64,000 nt of DNA from Geosiphon pyriformis (GCA_016748015.1 JAAOMT010000129.1:434001-498000); one strand, 5' to 3'; shown: positions 33,901 through 48,000, counted from the stretch's first letter. Notes: a model not told the origin generated them from the letters alone. Program-made: numbers and translations.

Positions 33901-35677
33901 TTAGAACACCATTCCACTCATAAGGTTTCGGAATTATTGAAACCCATGCTTCTTTCCACAGATCAGAAATTGCACTCATACTCAAACACAAATTCAACAA
34001 TTTCAAAAGACAGGCCAAAACCTCCCCACCACAATACTTTCAAAGTTTATTAGGTATTTCTAATAATCTGGCTGCTTTATTGTTCAGCAGATTATCTACA
34101 ACCAGAGACAATTCTTCCATACCAATTTTATACATTGTATCAGAGAAAGCATTATTATCCACATAATTTAGAAACATATATTAGTGAGTCCAGAGGTCAG
34201 GTATTTTTGGAAAAACCAATCACTTTCTTGTCTACTTTTTCATAATTTTATCAACCTTAAACTTTATCTCATTAGGCTCAATTATCAGCTCATCATCCAC
34301 TACCAAGTGATCCAAAACCATCTTGCAAAATAGATATTCCAGAATGCTCTTTATCATCTTTTCTTTGTCAGAATAGAAGTTTTCTATATGACAGTCAATT
34401 GTCTTCCTTATAGCAGTATCCTCAGCAATCTTAGACTCACAATACTTAAACTTACAATACCCTTTCCTTATCACTGACAAATGTTTAATCAACTTTATTG
34501 AGCTTACACCATTCAAAACCATGCCATTAACTTTGGAAGCTTCAACTACATCAATAGCCAACTAGACCTTAATAAGGCAGTTGAAATTCAGGAGATTACC
34601 AGAGTTCCAACATTTCACAATTTTTGCAACAAACAGCTCTAATTTAAAGAATTTGAAAGATTGTTTATTTTTTGAACAGTCATATTCACTATATCAGATC
34701 CTAGAGAAAACTGTGTCAGCAGCCTGTACTATGATCTCTTTCAATATTTTCCACATTGTATTCAAGTCACCATTGATTTTTGTCTCCTTAAATATGTCCA
34801 ACCTAGCCAAAAATGTGGCAGAAGAGCAGTCTTTAAAGCTTAACCATTGAACATTATCTGCATCCTTAAATTTGAACTTCCACCAGTCTTGGTTGACTTG
34901 TCTGTGAATGCTAATAAGATGTGTATCTAGCAGCCCACCCAAACCAATTGAAATAAAAACTGACTTATAATCTGTATCAAAAAACTTAGATATACTATTG
35001 ACAAAATGCAATGCCATAGCAGACACTAAATTCTCACTCACTAAAATAAAATTAATCACTTTCTTAACACCTCTAGAATTGCTCCAGGTGAAAGCCTTGG
35101 CCAATGAGTGTCCATTAAAAATATTAACCAGGCCCAAACTCAAACAGAACTTGAAATTTGCACTTTTGCTAGACCCATTTTCATTAAAGTTACCACCCAA
35201 AACCACAAAAGAGCTAGAATTAACTGCCTTGGAAACCATAGAATTGATGTTAGCAGCTTGACTAAATCATGTGCCAATGAATGCACCAATGTACAGACCC
35301 AAGATCTTAACTGAAAGCTTGTTCTTAAACAAAAGATGCACAAAAATCAAACAACTAAGAATCTCATTCACTTTTAAAACATGTTGAGCCAAAGAATTGT
35401 TCATAATTATGGCAACTCCAGCACCACAAAACCCAACATCCAAACCAGAAGTAAAAACCCGAAGTCTATCAAATTTATTCATAATCCAAGGCCTAATGTC
35501 AGACTTCAATTTTGTTTTAGTAACAATTAAAATCATATTTCCCAAATCCTTATGCCAATGAACAATGTCTTCTTGTTTAACTAAATTCAACATACTCCTA
35601 ATATTACATGTAGCCACTTTCCAAATGAGCTTACTTATTGATGCAAAGGATACACCAAAGAACCTGAATTTATGCAC
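30951..35677 (-). pseudogene. LINE B ORF2: APE endonuclease, reverse transcriptase, RNase H
   Basis: Endonuclease motifs lie at 35,239-34,694 (VVLGGNFNENGS, FTWSNSRGVKKVINFILVS). RT lies at 34,018-33,176 (ISIIPKPYEWNGVL-like entry, then FVNDIIWVGSSQ). The thumb is at 33,125-32,442, RNase H at 32,216-31,968, and the C-terminal zinc-binding motif CLLCGEVEFSDHVF at 31,622-31,188. Pieces from 35,677 to 33,176 share one frame and those from 33,125 to 30,951 share another. A single frameshift, between 33,125 and 33,176, accounts for the whole 4.7 kb; the rest is nonsense codons. The RT catalytic box reads FVND where FVDD or a similar x-x-D-D is expected. Confidence 0.88.
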
Positions 35678-37590
35678 AACAGATTTAACTTCCCCAAAAT
35701 TGAGCCAATAGAAACTTCAAGAGCCATTATCTTTGATTCCAAACCACCAACTTTTAAGGTAAGAACTTTTGAACTGCTTAGATCCAAATCCACTACTTTG
35801 TCTTCTAATACTGAAGAAAAGAGAGAAAAAAACAACTGTGGAACATCCAAAACCATATCAGTATCTGGTAATGCCAATATAGAAACAAGGGTGACCAGAA
35901 GTATAACTTGAGTAGTAAGCACCAGGAACACTAGCTTTATACTATTTAATCTACACACAATATTTGACATCTGATCAGTTAGTAATTCTAAAGAATGTTC
36001 CAGTGAAGCTAGACAACTATTGATTGAGAATTTATTTTGAACAACCAATGCACTTTCCTTAATACTTGAAAAACCAGAAAGAGGAAGACCAGACCCAAAA
36101 CCAGAGTCAAAATGAGAGCCACTAAAAGGAGAAGCAAGTAAGACCACATATGCCCAAGATTTGCCACTAAAAGCAGCAGGTTTAGAAATAGAAACACCCT
36201 TCCTAGTGTATAGTTTCACCAGCCAGAGACGATGGTCTTCTAAAGAGACTCATTTAACAAGTCTTGAGAACTTAGAAATGAGTGGAGTTGGTGCATCACA
36301 CTCCAAAGCAAAATGGCCAAAATGCCCACACTTTTTACAGTAAACTAAGTCCAATCTAGCCCAAAATAATTTAACACCACCAAATATCAGCTCAGTGTGA
36401 TAAGCAGACTCCAAATCCACTTCAGATTCAAAACCAACTACAGCACAATATACCTAGTTGCCAGAATTTATTGAGCAATTAATGACACAGGTTTTTTCAC
36501 CAGCCCCATCCAAAAGAGTGCCCAAATTATGAGCAGTTGTTCCCACTGGCAAAGTAAAAAGTAATGCTCTGAACTTATTTCTTAATGCCCAAGTCTCACA
36601 ATTACTCACAGCCATGGCCATATGCACTGAATTTTTACTAATCAAGAAGGACTATTTAGCAGCCAATTGTTTAGTCTGATCTAATTCGGCAAATTCCACC
36701 ACAGCTTTTTGTCATAACCCAATAAGTTGAATTTTGATCGACTTAATTTCACCAAATTTAGCTAGTGCAGCGACGATCATATTCTTTGGCGTGTTTATGA
36801 AAATTTCCTTGATGACTACAGCCTGATCTGAACAAATTCCTTGTCTCTTGAGATCAGTGTTTATGACAATTCCTTTTTCTTTGGCCAATAATACAGCTTT
36901 CTCCATATTGCTCTCTGATGTGAAGATAGATCTGATGATTCCTTCAAATTTTGAGGGGGTAGTGGCCTCCCCAAAACCATTGACTGATAAAAAATTTTTT
37001 CTAACAAATTGAGTCTTAGCCATTACCAATTTCCCTTTCACAGCCAAAAGATTAATATCCAAAGCAAACAATTGTCTAACTGAGACTTTTACCTAAGTTT
37101 TGACAATTTTAGAGTTAATCCATTTCTTATCTAGGGAGATTGAAAGGTAAAAAGAAAGAAACACTTTTTTATTATCATTCATGTCAAAGTTGGAAGAACC
37201 AAGTGGAAAACCAAACACTGTACTAGTATTGATATGTTTTGCCTTGGGAGTGATTGTAGCCAAACCCAAAAGAGACCCACTATTTACACCAGTCATGCCA
37301 ACATTTTTATCATCACCAGACAGACTATTCACATCAAAATACACACTATCACCAAGTCCAGATTTATTCAAAGAGATATCCTTCTCATTACCAGAGTGTT
37401 TAATATTCCCAAAAACCACTTTTTTCTTCTGAGCAAAAGAACTACCAGCAGGACTATGGAAAATACTTTTGGGTGCCCTTTTTTTCGACATATTACTGCC
37501 TGAAACAGTCTTCAAATCTATGATAAAAGGGTTATTATTTAAAGAAATATTGAAAAAACTAACAAGAAAAATAAAAAACTTTTTTTTCAA
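35635..37590 (-). pseudogene. LINE B ORF1 (RNA-binding/gag-like protein)
   Basis: Four open pieces (37,590-37,093; 37,071-36,712; 36,645-36,454; 36,219-35,635) all lie in one frame, separated only by stops. The protein resembles ORF1 of copy C along its length: a basic N terminus with SSFAQKKKVVFGN, a central domain with KFEGIIRSIFTSE and KFGEIKSIKIQLIG (RRM-like pattern), and a C-terminal coiled-coil-like part. It would coat element RNA. Confidence 0.82.
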
Positions 37591-37635
37591 AAAATATGTT
37601 TTTTAAGGATTTTTGGAGGTAAGAGAGAAAAAAGT

Positions 37636-37914
37636 TTTTTATTTTTTATTAATATTAATATTAATTCTTTTTTTTTTAAGATCAAATTAAAAATTTTTAT
37701 ATTTTAAATATAAATCTCTTAAAATAATTAAAAAATTTTTTTTAAATATAAATAGTTTTAAGAAACATCTACTTTTTTAAAATTTGGTAAAATAATTTAT
37801 ACAATTTTTATTTATAAATTTAATATAATAAAAATTATAAATTTAATTAATAATAATAATATAATAATAAATATTAATCTCAAAAAATCTATAAATAATT
37901 ATTTTTTTATTTTT
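37636..37914. other. AT-rich spacer between LINE B and LINE C
   Basis: Nearly pure A/T, with the poly-A-like tail of LINE C (runs of T on the plus strand) at its right end. No feature is seen. Confidence 0.6.
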
Positions 37915-38036
37915 TTTATTTTAATGAGTGAGATCCAAACACTACTTAGTACAATACATCATACAAGTGATCTAAACTAGGCATGAATCATGCTCTTTCT
38001 ACACGTGACCAGCCACTCAGACTAGTCAGGACAACA

Positions 38037-41000
38037 CTAGGCATCTATACGCACTGAGATAGGAATAGAACCATCACATGAGATCAAGCCACTTTTCTCC
38101 ATAACAGCTCTGTGTTTCGCATGTACCAGCCAAATATCATCACGGAATGCAAGACAGAATTTGCAAACAAATGCCACAATATTTTGAGCTGCCATTTTAG
38201 AGTCCTTGAAAACAGAAAAAGATTCACAATACCACTTATTGAAACCAAAGCCCTTACTTATAGCCATACTAACAACAGCATTGGAAGTGCAATCAGAAAG
38301 CGACTGTGAAACACATGAAGTCGAGCGAGACAAACCCGAGCACATTTCCCAAACAGATGTATAAGCATTCATCAACCGAGCACAATTGCTAGCATTGAAA
38401 GGGCAAGAAAAAACATGATCTGAAATCTCAACATCACCACAAAACAAACACATCACAGGGGTATTCCTTACTGTACAGTCGCTTACGCACAGCAACAGGA
38501 AGATGATGATGCAATGTCTTCATAAAATATGTCTGAGAACTAGCTGTATGAGTACTAGTGAAACCAGCAGCCAAATGAGAGTCCAGATGTCACACCAAAC
38601 ATGATCTGGACCAATCAACATCAACACGCAGGCTGTCCACCAAAACCTGAGAACCAGAACCAATCTCCCAATGTGCATGGTAAATAGAGTGGAAAACACC
38701 ATGAACAAAATGTCTAGAATTACCAAAAACCACAGCACCACCAGCCCTGAGAAAATGTTCATCGATCCTGTGAGGAAGATGCACACCAAAAGATGCAGCA
38801 GCCCTAGCCAAAGTGTCAGCATGCTCATTGCCCAATATCCCAGAGTGACCTCTAACTTTAATCCAATTAACATCCAAATTCTTGTGACAAATGACATTAG
38901 AAATATGGCGGCATTTGACCCAACACCGATTTCTGAAATCTGGACGACCCAACATTAACTCTGACTTGCAAGCATCCAAAGCGGCCTGGCTGTCCGAAAA
39001 CAGATTGACCAAACAAGAAAGAGGAATGCACTCGAGAGCCAAAGAAATGGCCTGTAACTCCACCATGGTAGAAGAAACCAAACCAGAAACTTCCACACCC
39101 AAACCCAAATCAATGTCCCCAAAAAAAGCAGTGGCGCTAGCCTTCATACCAAGAGTACCCAGCCCATACAGAGAACTATCCATAAACAAAAAAAGGCGAT
39201 CAGAATCAACCTCCAACAAATGATTGCAAACAACATTAAACTCACAAGACTTAAGGATGTCAGATGAAACAACATTCAGTGGTAAAAGAGAGCAAACAAG
39301 AAAAGACCCAGAACCAGACAAAAAGCGAACAGCAACATTGAACCAATCAGGAACCAGGCTCCAAGGGTCCAGTCTCTTCTACCGCTTGAAAGTCCTCCAT
39401 TCAAAAACAAAACCAGTTCGATCGCAAAGCTGCTCAATGAAGGCAATTCCATATCACTGAAGTGAAGAGACACATTTATAAAAAGCTGGCTCGCCAAGAA
39501 CAATAGACATTGGGGTTCCTTTTTGAAAACAAAAAGCTTTGGTCATGAGACCACCCAGAGAAAGGTCACAACCCAAAAAAATCCGGACGACACCAGCCAA
39601 AAAATTATTCAAAGGACTGACACTAATATGAGAAGAGAAAAGCAGAGGGTGGCGAAGGCGCCAGCTAAAAACTTGTAAGTCATGAGACCTATGCGCAAAC
39701 AAGCAGCCCAAGATACCTACAGAATTAGTGAAGCAAACAACAGCAGCTGACTTGCTTTCTGCCTGGACCTGTTCAAAAGATTTCAACCCGTACAAAGAAG
39801 GATAATGAACAGCATCATTGGGAAAGTCGAGCGGCAGGCCAGATTTGAACTTCAAAACTTTACAAATCATAGTGTCCCATTTCGCATACACACTAATAGA
39901 AACAAAACTAAACTGAGTCCTGTAGGCAATGATGGGATAAAGAACTGCTGAGACCAAATACGAGAACTGCTTATCAGAGATAGCTTTTTTCAGAACAATA
40001 TTGGTGAAGAACTTGACATCCAAGCATGTCTTAGCCAAGCTAGGCTTCGACAAACCTTCAGTAGACAAAAAGATACCCAGGTATCAATGAGACTCTCTCC
40101 TTTTGGCTATCAAAATAGGCAAACCACTGATCAACAAATGAGGATCGGAAACTCTGCAATTAATGGGAATGGCCACCATCTTGTTATTATTGATCAAGAT
40201 GTCATTGACTTGAAAGAAATCACTAGCAACATTAAGAATATGTTGGGTGGCAGCCTGGCTGCTACCAATCCAAATCGTATCATTGACAAAAGCACCAGCT
40301 GCGAGGAAAAAAATTAAACCAGCCCAAGATTCAGCACAACCAGTGTTAACAACACAACAAAAGTCTAACCTGTATCCACATACACTTTTTTGTCTCTTGA
40401 CTTCACACAAAAAAGGATCATAAAATATGCGCCAGAGAAGAGGAGAAAACACCTCCCCTTGGTCCAAGCCATCATGAACCTGATATCCATTAGTCAACCC
40501 AAAATCTGTCATAACTCTGTTGATCCGATCATTGTGGATGCTACCAAAAAATCGAATGAATTTGTCACACATCTTTATTCTAACCAAGCTTTTTCTCAAA
40601 TGTTCCCAACCAACAGAGTCATAAGCCTTCTGCATGTCCTGCAAGACCAGCCACAGCTCTCGGTTCTTTTCCAAAGCATCTTCTATGACTGATCCAATAG
40701 CGAAAATAGGAGATTGCGTTGTCATACTTTTTAAGACAGAAAAATTATTCCCTCTCAGAACATCAAAAACACTACAAGCCGAAGAAATCCTGTCCAAAAG
40801 CACTTTAGAAAGGATTTTGCGAGCCGTCTCAACCAAAGCAATAGGACGGGTATTCATGAGAACACCCTCCCACTCATATGGTTTGGAGATCATCGACACC
40901 CAAGCCTCCTTCCAAGGCCCAGGAACAGATTCACGCTCCAAGCAAACATTCAAAAGCACTAAAAGCATATCCAAAACTGATTTGTCACAATGTTTCCACA

Positions 41001-42593
41001 ACTCATTCAAGATACCAGAGAGACCAGCTGCTTTTCTATCAAACAGACTTGAAATGACACTAGACATCTTATCAAAATCAATCAGGCACATTACACTAGA
41101 AAAAGCGTCATCAAAAACATACTCCAAAGGCTGGTATTGGCGACTCCAGACACCAGTAACATCAAAAAATACACCGCACTTCCTAGTCCAAACCTCCATG
41201 ACCGCATCTACTTTGGCCTTAACCAAATCAGGCTCCAACACCAACTCATCATCAACAACCAAATAATCTAAAATTACCTTGTGAAAAAGACGTTCCAACA
41301 CGCTCTTAATAGTAAGACTCTTGTCCAACTCAAAACTTTCCATCCTTTTATCTATCGCTGACCTGATCTGAGATTCCTTAACCCACTCTGCTTCAGACAT
41401 CTTGGAGGAGCGATAAGACTTTTTGACTTTGGACAAAACTGACCGAATAGCATCAAAGTGGGAACCTGACAGGAAGAGAGACCTCACCATAAAGGCATTG
41501 ACTGAATCCACACCTTCCCACCTGTCGAGCAAGGATGTAAACTCCTCAGCAGAATCCAGACAAGATGCTTTAACTAACTTAGACACCAAGAGCTCTAGCC
41601 TGTGAAACTTGGATGATTCCTTGCTAAAAATTTTATCAAAGTCCTTGAACCACTTCCTCTTAAAAACTGCCTCAGCAGACAGACACATCACTTTATGAAG
41701 AGCAACCCACATCAAATCCAAGTCTGAGTGGATCCTGGCTGCAAGAAAATTGTCATAAAACATAGCAGCATTCACCGCAGTATCCTTCTCAAATTTGGCC
41801 TATTTAATATCATCCGCACCTTGCAATTGTACTTCCAGTGATCCTTATTTGCCTGCTTGCAGACAGAATTCAATTGGACATCTAGCAGACTGTCTAAACC
41901 CACTCATACTGAAACAGCCTGATGATTAGTATCAAAGTATTTCCCAACACTAACCATGTCGCAACCCACCACTGCATTGACTAGGTTTGAAGAAATGAGC
42001 ACATAATCAATCGTCTTAGCAACGTCCTGAGAATTAGACCAAGTTGGCAATTTTCCACAGGAGTTCTCACCCAAGGCATTAACCAAACCCATGTCCAGGC
42101 ATTTCCTAAAACTTGCACACTTACGAGAGCCATCTTCATTAAAATCGCCACTAAGAATGATGAAAGAAGATTCATTGACAGCCTTTGTAATAAGAAAGTT
42201 GATGTCGCCAGCTTGAGAAAACCGAGCCACCGAAGAGGCACCAGCATACAGCCCCAAAATTGACACAGACAGTTTATTCTTGAAAAGCAACCTGATGGAC
42301 AGGAGCTGATCAGGCACTTCTGAAATCTTACAAACATGTTGCGCCAAAAAAAAATCCATGACAATCACCACACCTGCACCTAGATAACCAGATTCCATAC
42401 CAGAGGTAAACACCCATACATCATCAAATTTGTTGACAATCCAGGGGCAAACCTTTTCCTTTAATTTTGATTCCATGAAAATAGAAACTAAATTGTTCAT
42501 ATCCTTATGCCAACAAATGATATCATCCTGTTTCGCAGGATTGTTCATTCTTCTTATATTACACATAGCCACCTTCCAAACCAGGTCACTCAT
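38037..42593 (-). pseudogene. LINE C ORF2: APE endonuclease, reverse transcriptase, RNase H
   Basis: The endonuclease (42,593-41,904) shows CNIRRMNNPAKQDDI, IILSGDFNEDGS and TWSNSQDVAKTIDYVLIS. RT (41,775-40,084) shows ISKPYEWEGVLMNTRPIAL, LQDMQKAYDSVGW (first catalytic Asp) and AFVNDTIWIGSSQ, where the expected D-D pair reads N-D. A CGA-to-TGA-like stop after RRESH separates it from the thumb (40,068-39,454). RNase H (39,321-38,590) has LFMDSSLYG, VELQAISLALEC, LFSDSQAALDAC and VRGHSGILGNEHAD. The C terminus (38,495-38,037) has CLFCGDVEISDHVFSC. Frameshifts lie between 41,904 and 41,775 and near 38,465. The protein would nick target DNA and copy element RNA at the nick. Confidence 0.92.
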
Positions 42594-42634
42594 TGAGAAT
42601 AGGAGGACACCTGAGACCTTGAGCTAGCATACAA

Positions 42635-44434
42635 CTAATCAAACTTCCCCAGAATCACACCAATAGAGGTGTCGAGAGCTGCCAGCTTAGATTCTAAAGA
42701 ACCCACCTTAGAGGTCAAAATCTTTGAACTACTTGAACCCAAATCTGAACCAACAGAAGGAAGTGAAGATGTCACCACAGAAACAGTCAGAGTAGCATCC
42801 AAAACCATATTAATATCGGCAGCCACTGGGACAGCCAAAACACCAAAAAAAAAAGGAGGGGGGGCCAAAGGCACCAAATTCACGCCACTAAGTTTGCACA
42901 CAATACGAGAAACCTGATTATGTAGGAGTCCCAAGGAACGTTCCAAAGATGCCAAATGAGCACTCAACAAATAATCGTCATTTGGAAGTAGAGGACCACC
43001 ACCACCTAGACCAGGAATACCAAGAAAGAAGGCACTAGAGTCAAAACCAGAACCAGAAGAGGAACCATCAGAAGAGAGAGCAAAAGACACCACTTGGGCT
43101 CATGACTTGCCACCAAAAGCAGCAGGGCGAGAGATAGGAACATTTTTCCTTGTGTACAGTTTGGCCAGCTAAAGGCAATTAGCACTGGAGGCAGGCTTTT
43201 TAAATGAAGATAAGAGCACAAGAGACGATACATTTGAAGCATTACACTCAAGAGCTGAATGACCAAGACGTCCACATTTCCCACACTGAATTACATCAAA
43301 TCTAGCCCATGAGAGTCGAACACCACCAAGAACAGACTCAGTAAGAAAAGCAGAATTCAGATCATTCTTAGATTCGAAGCCAACCACAGCACAACAAATT
43401 CTATTACCAGTGTCCAATGAATAATTAATGATGCAAGTCTTACCACCAGTCCTATCCAAAAGATTACTAAGATCATGCACCATTGTTCCCACCAGCAATA
43501 TAAACAGAAGCGCCCTAAAACGATCCTTAGAGGCCCAGATATCACGATCTCTCATGGCTTTGGCCACATGCACTGAATTTTTCCCAATTAAGAATAACCA
43601 TCTTGACGCTAACTCATCTGCTTGACTCAATTCGGCAAACTCCACCACAGCCTTCTGCCACATGCCAATTAACTGAATCTTGATCGACTTGATTTCTCCA
43701 AACTTGGCAACTGCGGTGACAATCATTTCCTTTGGGGTATCCATGGGAATTTCTTTGATCACCATGGCTCGATCTGAACGTACTCCTAATTTTATGAGAT
43801 CAGTGTTTACGATGATCCCTTTTTCCCTGGCTAATGACGCAGCCTTTCTCATGCTTTCCTCTGATGTGAAAGTAGATCTGATGATTCCTTCAAATTTTGA
43901 GGGGGTAGTGGCCCCCCCAAAACTATTGACTAAAGAAAAAATTTTCCTAATTAGCCGGGTCTTTGCCATTGCTGAATTACCCTCTACAGCTGAGAGATCA
44001 ATATCCAATGCAAAGGATTTTTTGATTGATACTTCCACAGGAGTTTTAATAATTTTTGGATTGATCCACTTTTTTTCCAGAGAGATAGGCAAGCAAGGAG
44101 GAAGCACAATTTCATCATCATCCATAGCAAAATTAGGAAAACCAAGTGAAGAGCTGAACACTGTATCAGTATTAACATGTTTTGCTTTGGGAGTAGTGAC
44201 AGCCGAGCTCAGTGGAGACCTCTCACTTATACCAAACATGCCAACATCCTCATTATTACCAGATATACTATCCACATCAGAATACACACTATCATCAGGC
44301 CCAGATTTACTCAAAGAGATATCCTTCTCATCACCAAAGTGTTTAACATTTCCAAGAACCACCTTTTTTTTCTGAGCAAAAGAACCACCAGCAGGACCAT
44401 GGAAAGCACCTTTGAGCACCTTCTTTTTGGACAT
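42635..44434 (-). pseudogene. LINE C ORF1 (nucleic-acid-binding protein with CCHC knuckle)
   Basis: The frame runs from an ATG at 44,434 (MSKKKVLKGAFHG) to 42,635, about 600 codons, interrupted by two stops near 43,170 and 43,100. Comparison with copy B suggests both were Trp codons (TGG to TAG and TGA). The central part has KFEGIIRSTFTSEESM and KFGEIKSIKIQLIG, an RRM-like pattern. A zinc knuckle CGKCGRLGHSALEC follows at about 43,245-43,290, then a Ser/Gly-rich linker and a C-terminal helix (LASLERSLGLLHNQV, SLESKLAALDTS) that may form a coiled coil. An upstream in-frame GTG is possible but less likely as start. Confidence 0.88.
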
Positions 44435-44576
44435 ATCACTGCTTGAAGCAGTCTTCAAATCCACGACAAAAGGATTATTTAAAGAAATGTTGAAAGATTT
44501 GACAAGAAAAAACAGAAAACTTCTTTTTTAAAAATGCACCTTTTTAAGAATTTTTAGGAAGTAAGAGAGAAAAAAG

Positions 44577-45029
44577 TTTCTGCTACAATTATCTTTAAAT
44601 AATTATATATATTAAACTGTAATATTTAAAAAAATTTTGTAAAAATATTAATAAAAACTCTGTAGTATTATTTAAATTTGAAATTATTAAATTAATTAAA
44701 ATATAATTAGTAAGATTATAAAAAAAAACATTAATAAAATTTAACAATTATAATTAGATTAATTTTTGGCTCTTAAATAATTTATTTTAATTAAAAAACA
44801 CAGTACATGTAATTAATACCAATATTAACAATTTTTTTTAGAATATTAAAAATATTAATAAGATTTTGTTTTATATTTTGTTAATAAAAATAATTACATA
44901 TTATCTGTAAAATTTTTTAAAATTAATTAATAAAAAAACATATATAATTAATTATTATTTTAGTATATATGCTTATATAAAAAATAAAAAAACTTCATTT
45001 CTTATTAATTTTTTGCTTATAATAAAACT
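44577..45029. other. AT-rich spacer
   Basis: No coding or repeat match seen. It separates the 5' ends of the minus-strand LINE C and the plus-strand LINE E. Confidence 0.5.
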
Positions 45030-48000
45030 ATTAAAATTTAGAAAAATGTTATTTTTTTATCTATTTTTCTTTTACTTGTTCTTCTTTTTTAATTATTTTT
45101 TTTAATACAAATTTATTTTTGGTTATGGAATTGGCTAACAGTTTAATTAAAGTTATAAATACTAACAAAAGTAGTATGAAAAACCATTTTAATCAAAAAA
45201 ATTATAATGTTTATGTATATAATTTAAAAAGCTTTGCTAAATAATCTAAATAAATTGCTGTTAAGTTTAGGATTATAAACTTCTCAATTAAATTTTTAAT
45301 CATAAATGTACAAAAAAAATGACATGATTAAGTACTATTTTTAGAACAGCATATTTGAAAATAAAAGTAAAAATATTAATAAAACATCTAATTTAAAAAA
45401 TTTAAAAAACATAATAGTAGAAAAAACAAGCTATATTAATTTAAATAACTTAAGTAATAATAATAAACTTATAAATAAGATTATGTTAAGAAACACTTAC
45501 ACCAAAATTTACAATTTAATTGTATTTCCTAAAAACTGTCTTTTAATATGCCAAGTAATAATAAACATTTTAATTGGCTATTGTTTATATTTATTGGTAT
45601 TAATATATACATAATTGCAAATATTAGAAAAAGTAAAAGTTTTAAACTGGTTAAGATATTTGTGTTGAATATTAATTTTACTGCAATTTTTAATAAGTTT
45701 TTGAACAAGAAAGTAAAATTTGTTAAAAAACTTTTTTACTAAATTAATAGTTTTGGAAAAGCATTAACTTTTTCAAAATTCCAAGACATTATTAAAGCAT
45801 TGTTTATATTTAAAGCTAATTTAAAAACTGTTAAACAACTGATTATAAGTAAAAAAATTTTGGTTAATATTAATTTAAAAAAAATTAAAACTAGATTAGA
45901 TCAGAAAATTATAGTTAAGAAAATTCCAATATATTTTTTTAAATTAATGCTTAAAACAACACTATTTAAATTTGGCAAAATTGTTTTTATTAAAATACAG
46001 CTAATTAATTTTTGTTAAGTTCAAATATTTTAAAGTTGTGTTTTTTAAATAATTAATTCTTTTAGATAAAAACTTAATACACATAATAAAAACTAATATG
46101 TGCTTTAATTTTACTGTAATTAGAAATACTGTTATTTTTTTAATTTTAATCTTCAAAAGTATGGATCTAATTTGAACCGAGCTTTTTAGTTTAATTTGTG
46201 TTAAATAAGAAAAAAATAGGAATATTTTCAATGCTTATAAGCCAAATTATAAGTTTTTTGATCAAAGTTTAAAGAAAAAATCCTCTAATTTTAACAAAAA
46301 GCATTTTGCTTTAATTTATACAAAAAAACAAGCTTTAGTGTTTTATCTGGTGTTTTTTAGTAATATTACTTAGACTTTTATAGTAAATAATATTTTAAAT
46401 AGTTTTTTATTTATATTATCAACTAGTATTCTTTTGGCAAATTTTTTACTTAACATTCTTAATAATGCTTTAGTAGTTTTAACTTTGTTTTTTAAACTAA
46501 GTGTTTTTAAATATTCTTTGGGACTTTTTTTGGATTATGTAGTTAAACTTTTTTTAAAATTAAATATACTTTGTTTATTAATATTGTTTTTAAGTATTGA
46601 AGTATTATTTACATAATTTGCTAAACCAAATTTAATTTTGGACATTATTATACTGTTGTAAATTTTTTATATATTATTAATTAATGTTATTATATTAAAA
46701 AATGTATTTTTTAATGGGTTTAAAATTCTGACTATTAAAATTAACAGCCTAGAAGCCAATATAATAGTCCTAAAAAAATTGATAAAAGCAATTTTGAATA
46801 AGCTAGAATCTTTTTGTTTAAACAATAGTATAGTATCTTCTTCTTATTTTTAATAAGTATCTTAACTTAAAAAATAACTATATATAATATTAAAAAAATA
46901 AATATTTTTGCCAAACAAAATGATATTATTAGATAGCATAGAAAATCAGAAAATAATATTTTAATTATTATTAAAACTAAACTCTATTTTGGTATTAAAT
47001 TATGAATTGTAAATAAATTTTTAAACATGAAAGTATTTATTTCTGGTTTGAATTCAGATTATTTAAATACTAATATTGTTTTAATTGTAAATAAATATTT
47101 AATTAAACATATTTCGAAAATTTTGGAAATTTTTGGTAGGTTTTTAATAATTTATTTATTGTTTAAAAACAAACAATCAGTTTTTGTATTAGAATTATAT
47201 ACTAATACATTTTTGGAAAAGTATTTAAACCAAACTATTAATATTATTAATTTTTTTATAACTAATATATTCAATAAAAATATTTTTGTTATTTTAAAAA
47301 GTAATTTTAATAAAAAGAGTATTAAGTACAATACTAGTTTTAAAAATATGTGGATCTAAATTTAGTTAATTTCTTAATTAATAGTTTTTTTTTAAGTTTT
47401 TTAAATGAAAAAACTCTAAAAATATTAATAAAACTATTAATTTTTATTTTATTTTATTCAACTTGGTAATATGTTAACTAATAAAAAAATTATATATATA
47501 AATAAATTTTTTAATACTAATTATAATAGTGCTTATATAACTGTTAGTTTTGGTGGTTTTTTAAATATAGTTTTAAGAAAAATTTATATATAGATTAATA
47601 AGAATCGATAGAAATTTAATATTAAAAATGCTAATAAAATAAAGTAAAGTTTGTTTAAAATTGTAATGCTTAATACTGCTGTTATATATATTAATGAGTT
47701 TATTATTATAAATTTTTTTTTAAATATAATTAAAATATAAAATGTTATTTGTAAAGTGGTCTGTTTTTTAACAAATAAGATTTTTTCTAAGTTCTAATTT
47801 AAAAACTATAACAGTATTTTTACCAAATTTTTATTTTATTTTTACAAACTAGAAACTTTAGTCTTTAAGTTGATTAAAATTTTTTATTTAGTCTTAAGTA
47901 ATATGTTTAATTCATCTTTAAAATCTTGATTTTTTTTGATGTTGATAATGCTTTTAAAATAATAATACTTATTAATTTAAGTATTTATTTTAATATTATT

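Larger units (their letters stand above)
30840..37635 (-). mobile_element. Full-length LINE, copy B (moderately decayed)
   Basis: A minus-strand non-LTR retrotransposon of about 6.8 kb with the same two-ORF layout as copy C. Its 3' tail (30,840-30,950, near cccaactattatctagtaca) matches the tails of copies A, C and D. Its 5' end near 37,621-37,635 (aagagagaaaaaag) matches the 5' end of copy C at 44,561-44,576. It lies head to tail with copy C, with an AT-rich spacer of about 280 bp. Confidence 0.88.
37915..44576 (-). mobile_element. Full-length LINE, copy C (best preserved)
   Basis: A minus-strand non-LTR retrotransposon of about 6.66 kb with ORF1, ORF2, a 3' untranslated tail (37,921-38,036) and an A-rich 3' end. 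It has no LTRs. ORF2 encodes APE-type endonuclease, RT, RNase H and a C-terminal CCHC-like motif, the layout of I/Tad-type LINEs. It is clearly more GC-rich than copies A, E and F and so is younger. It carries a handful of stops and about two frameshifts and is not active as it stands. Confidence 0.93.
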
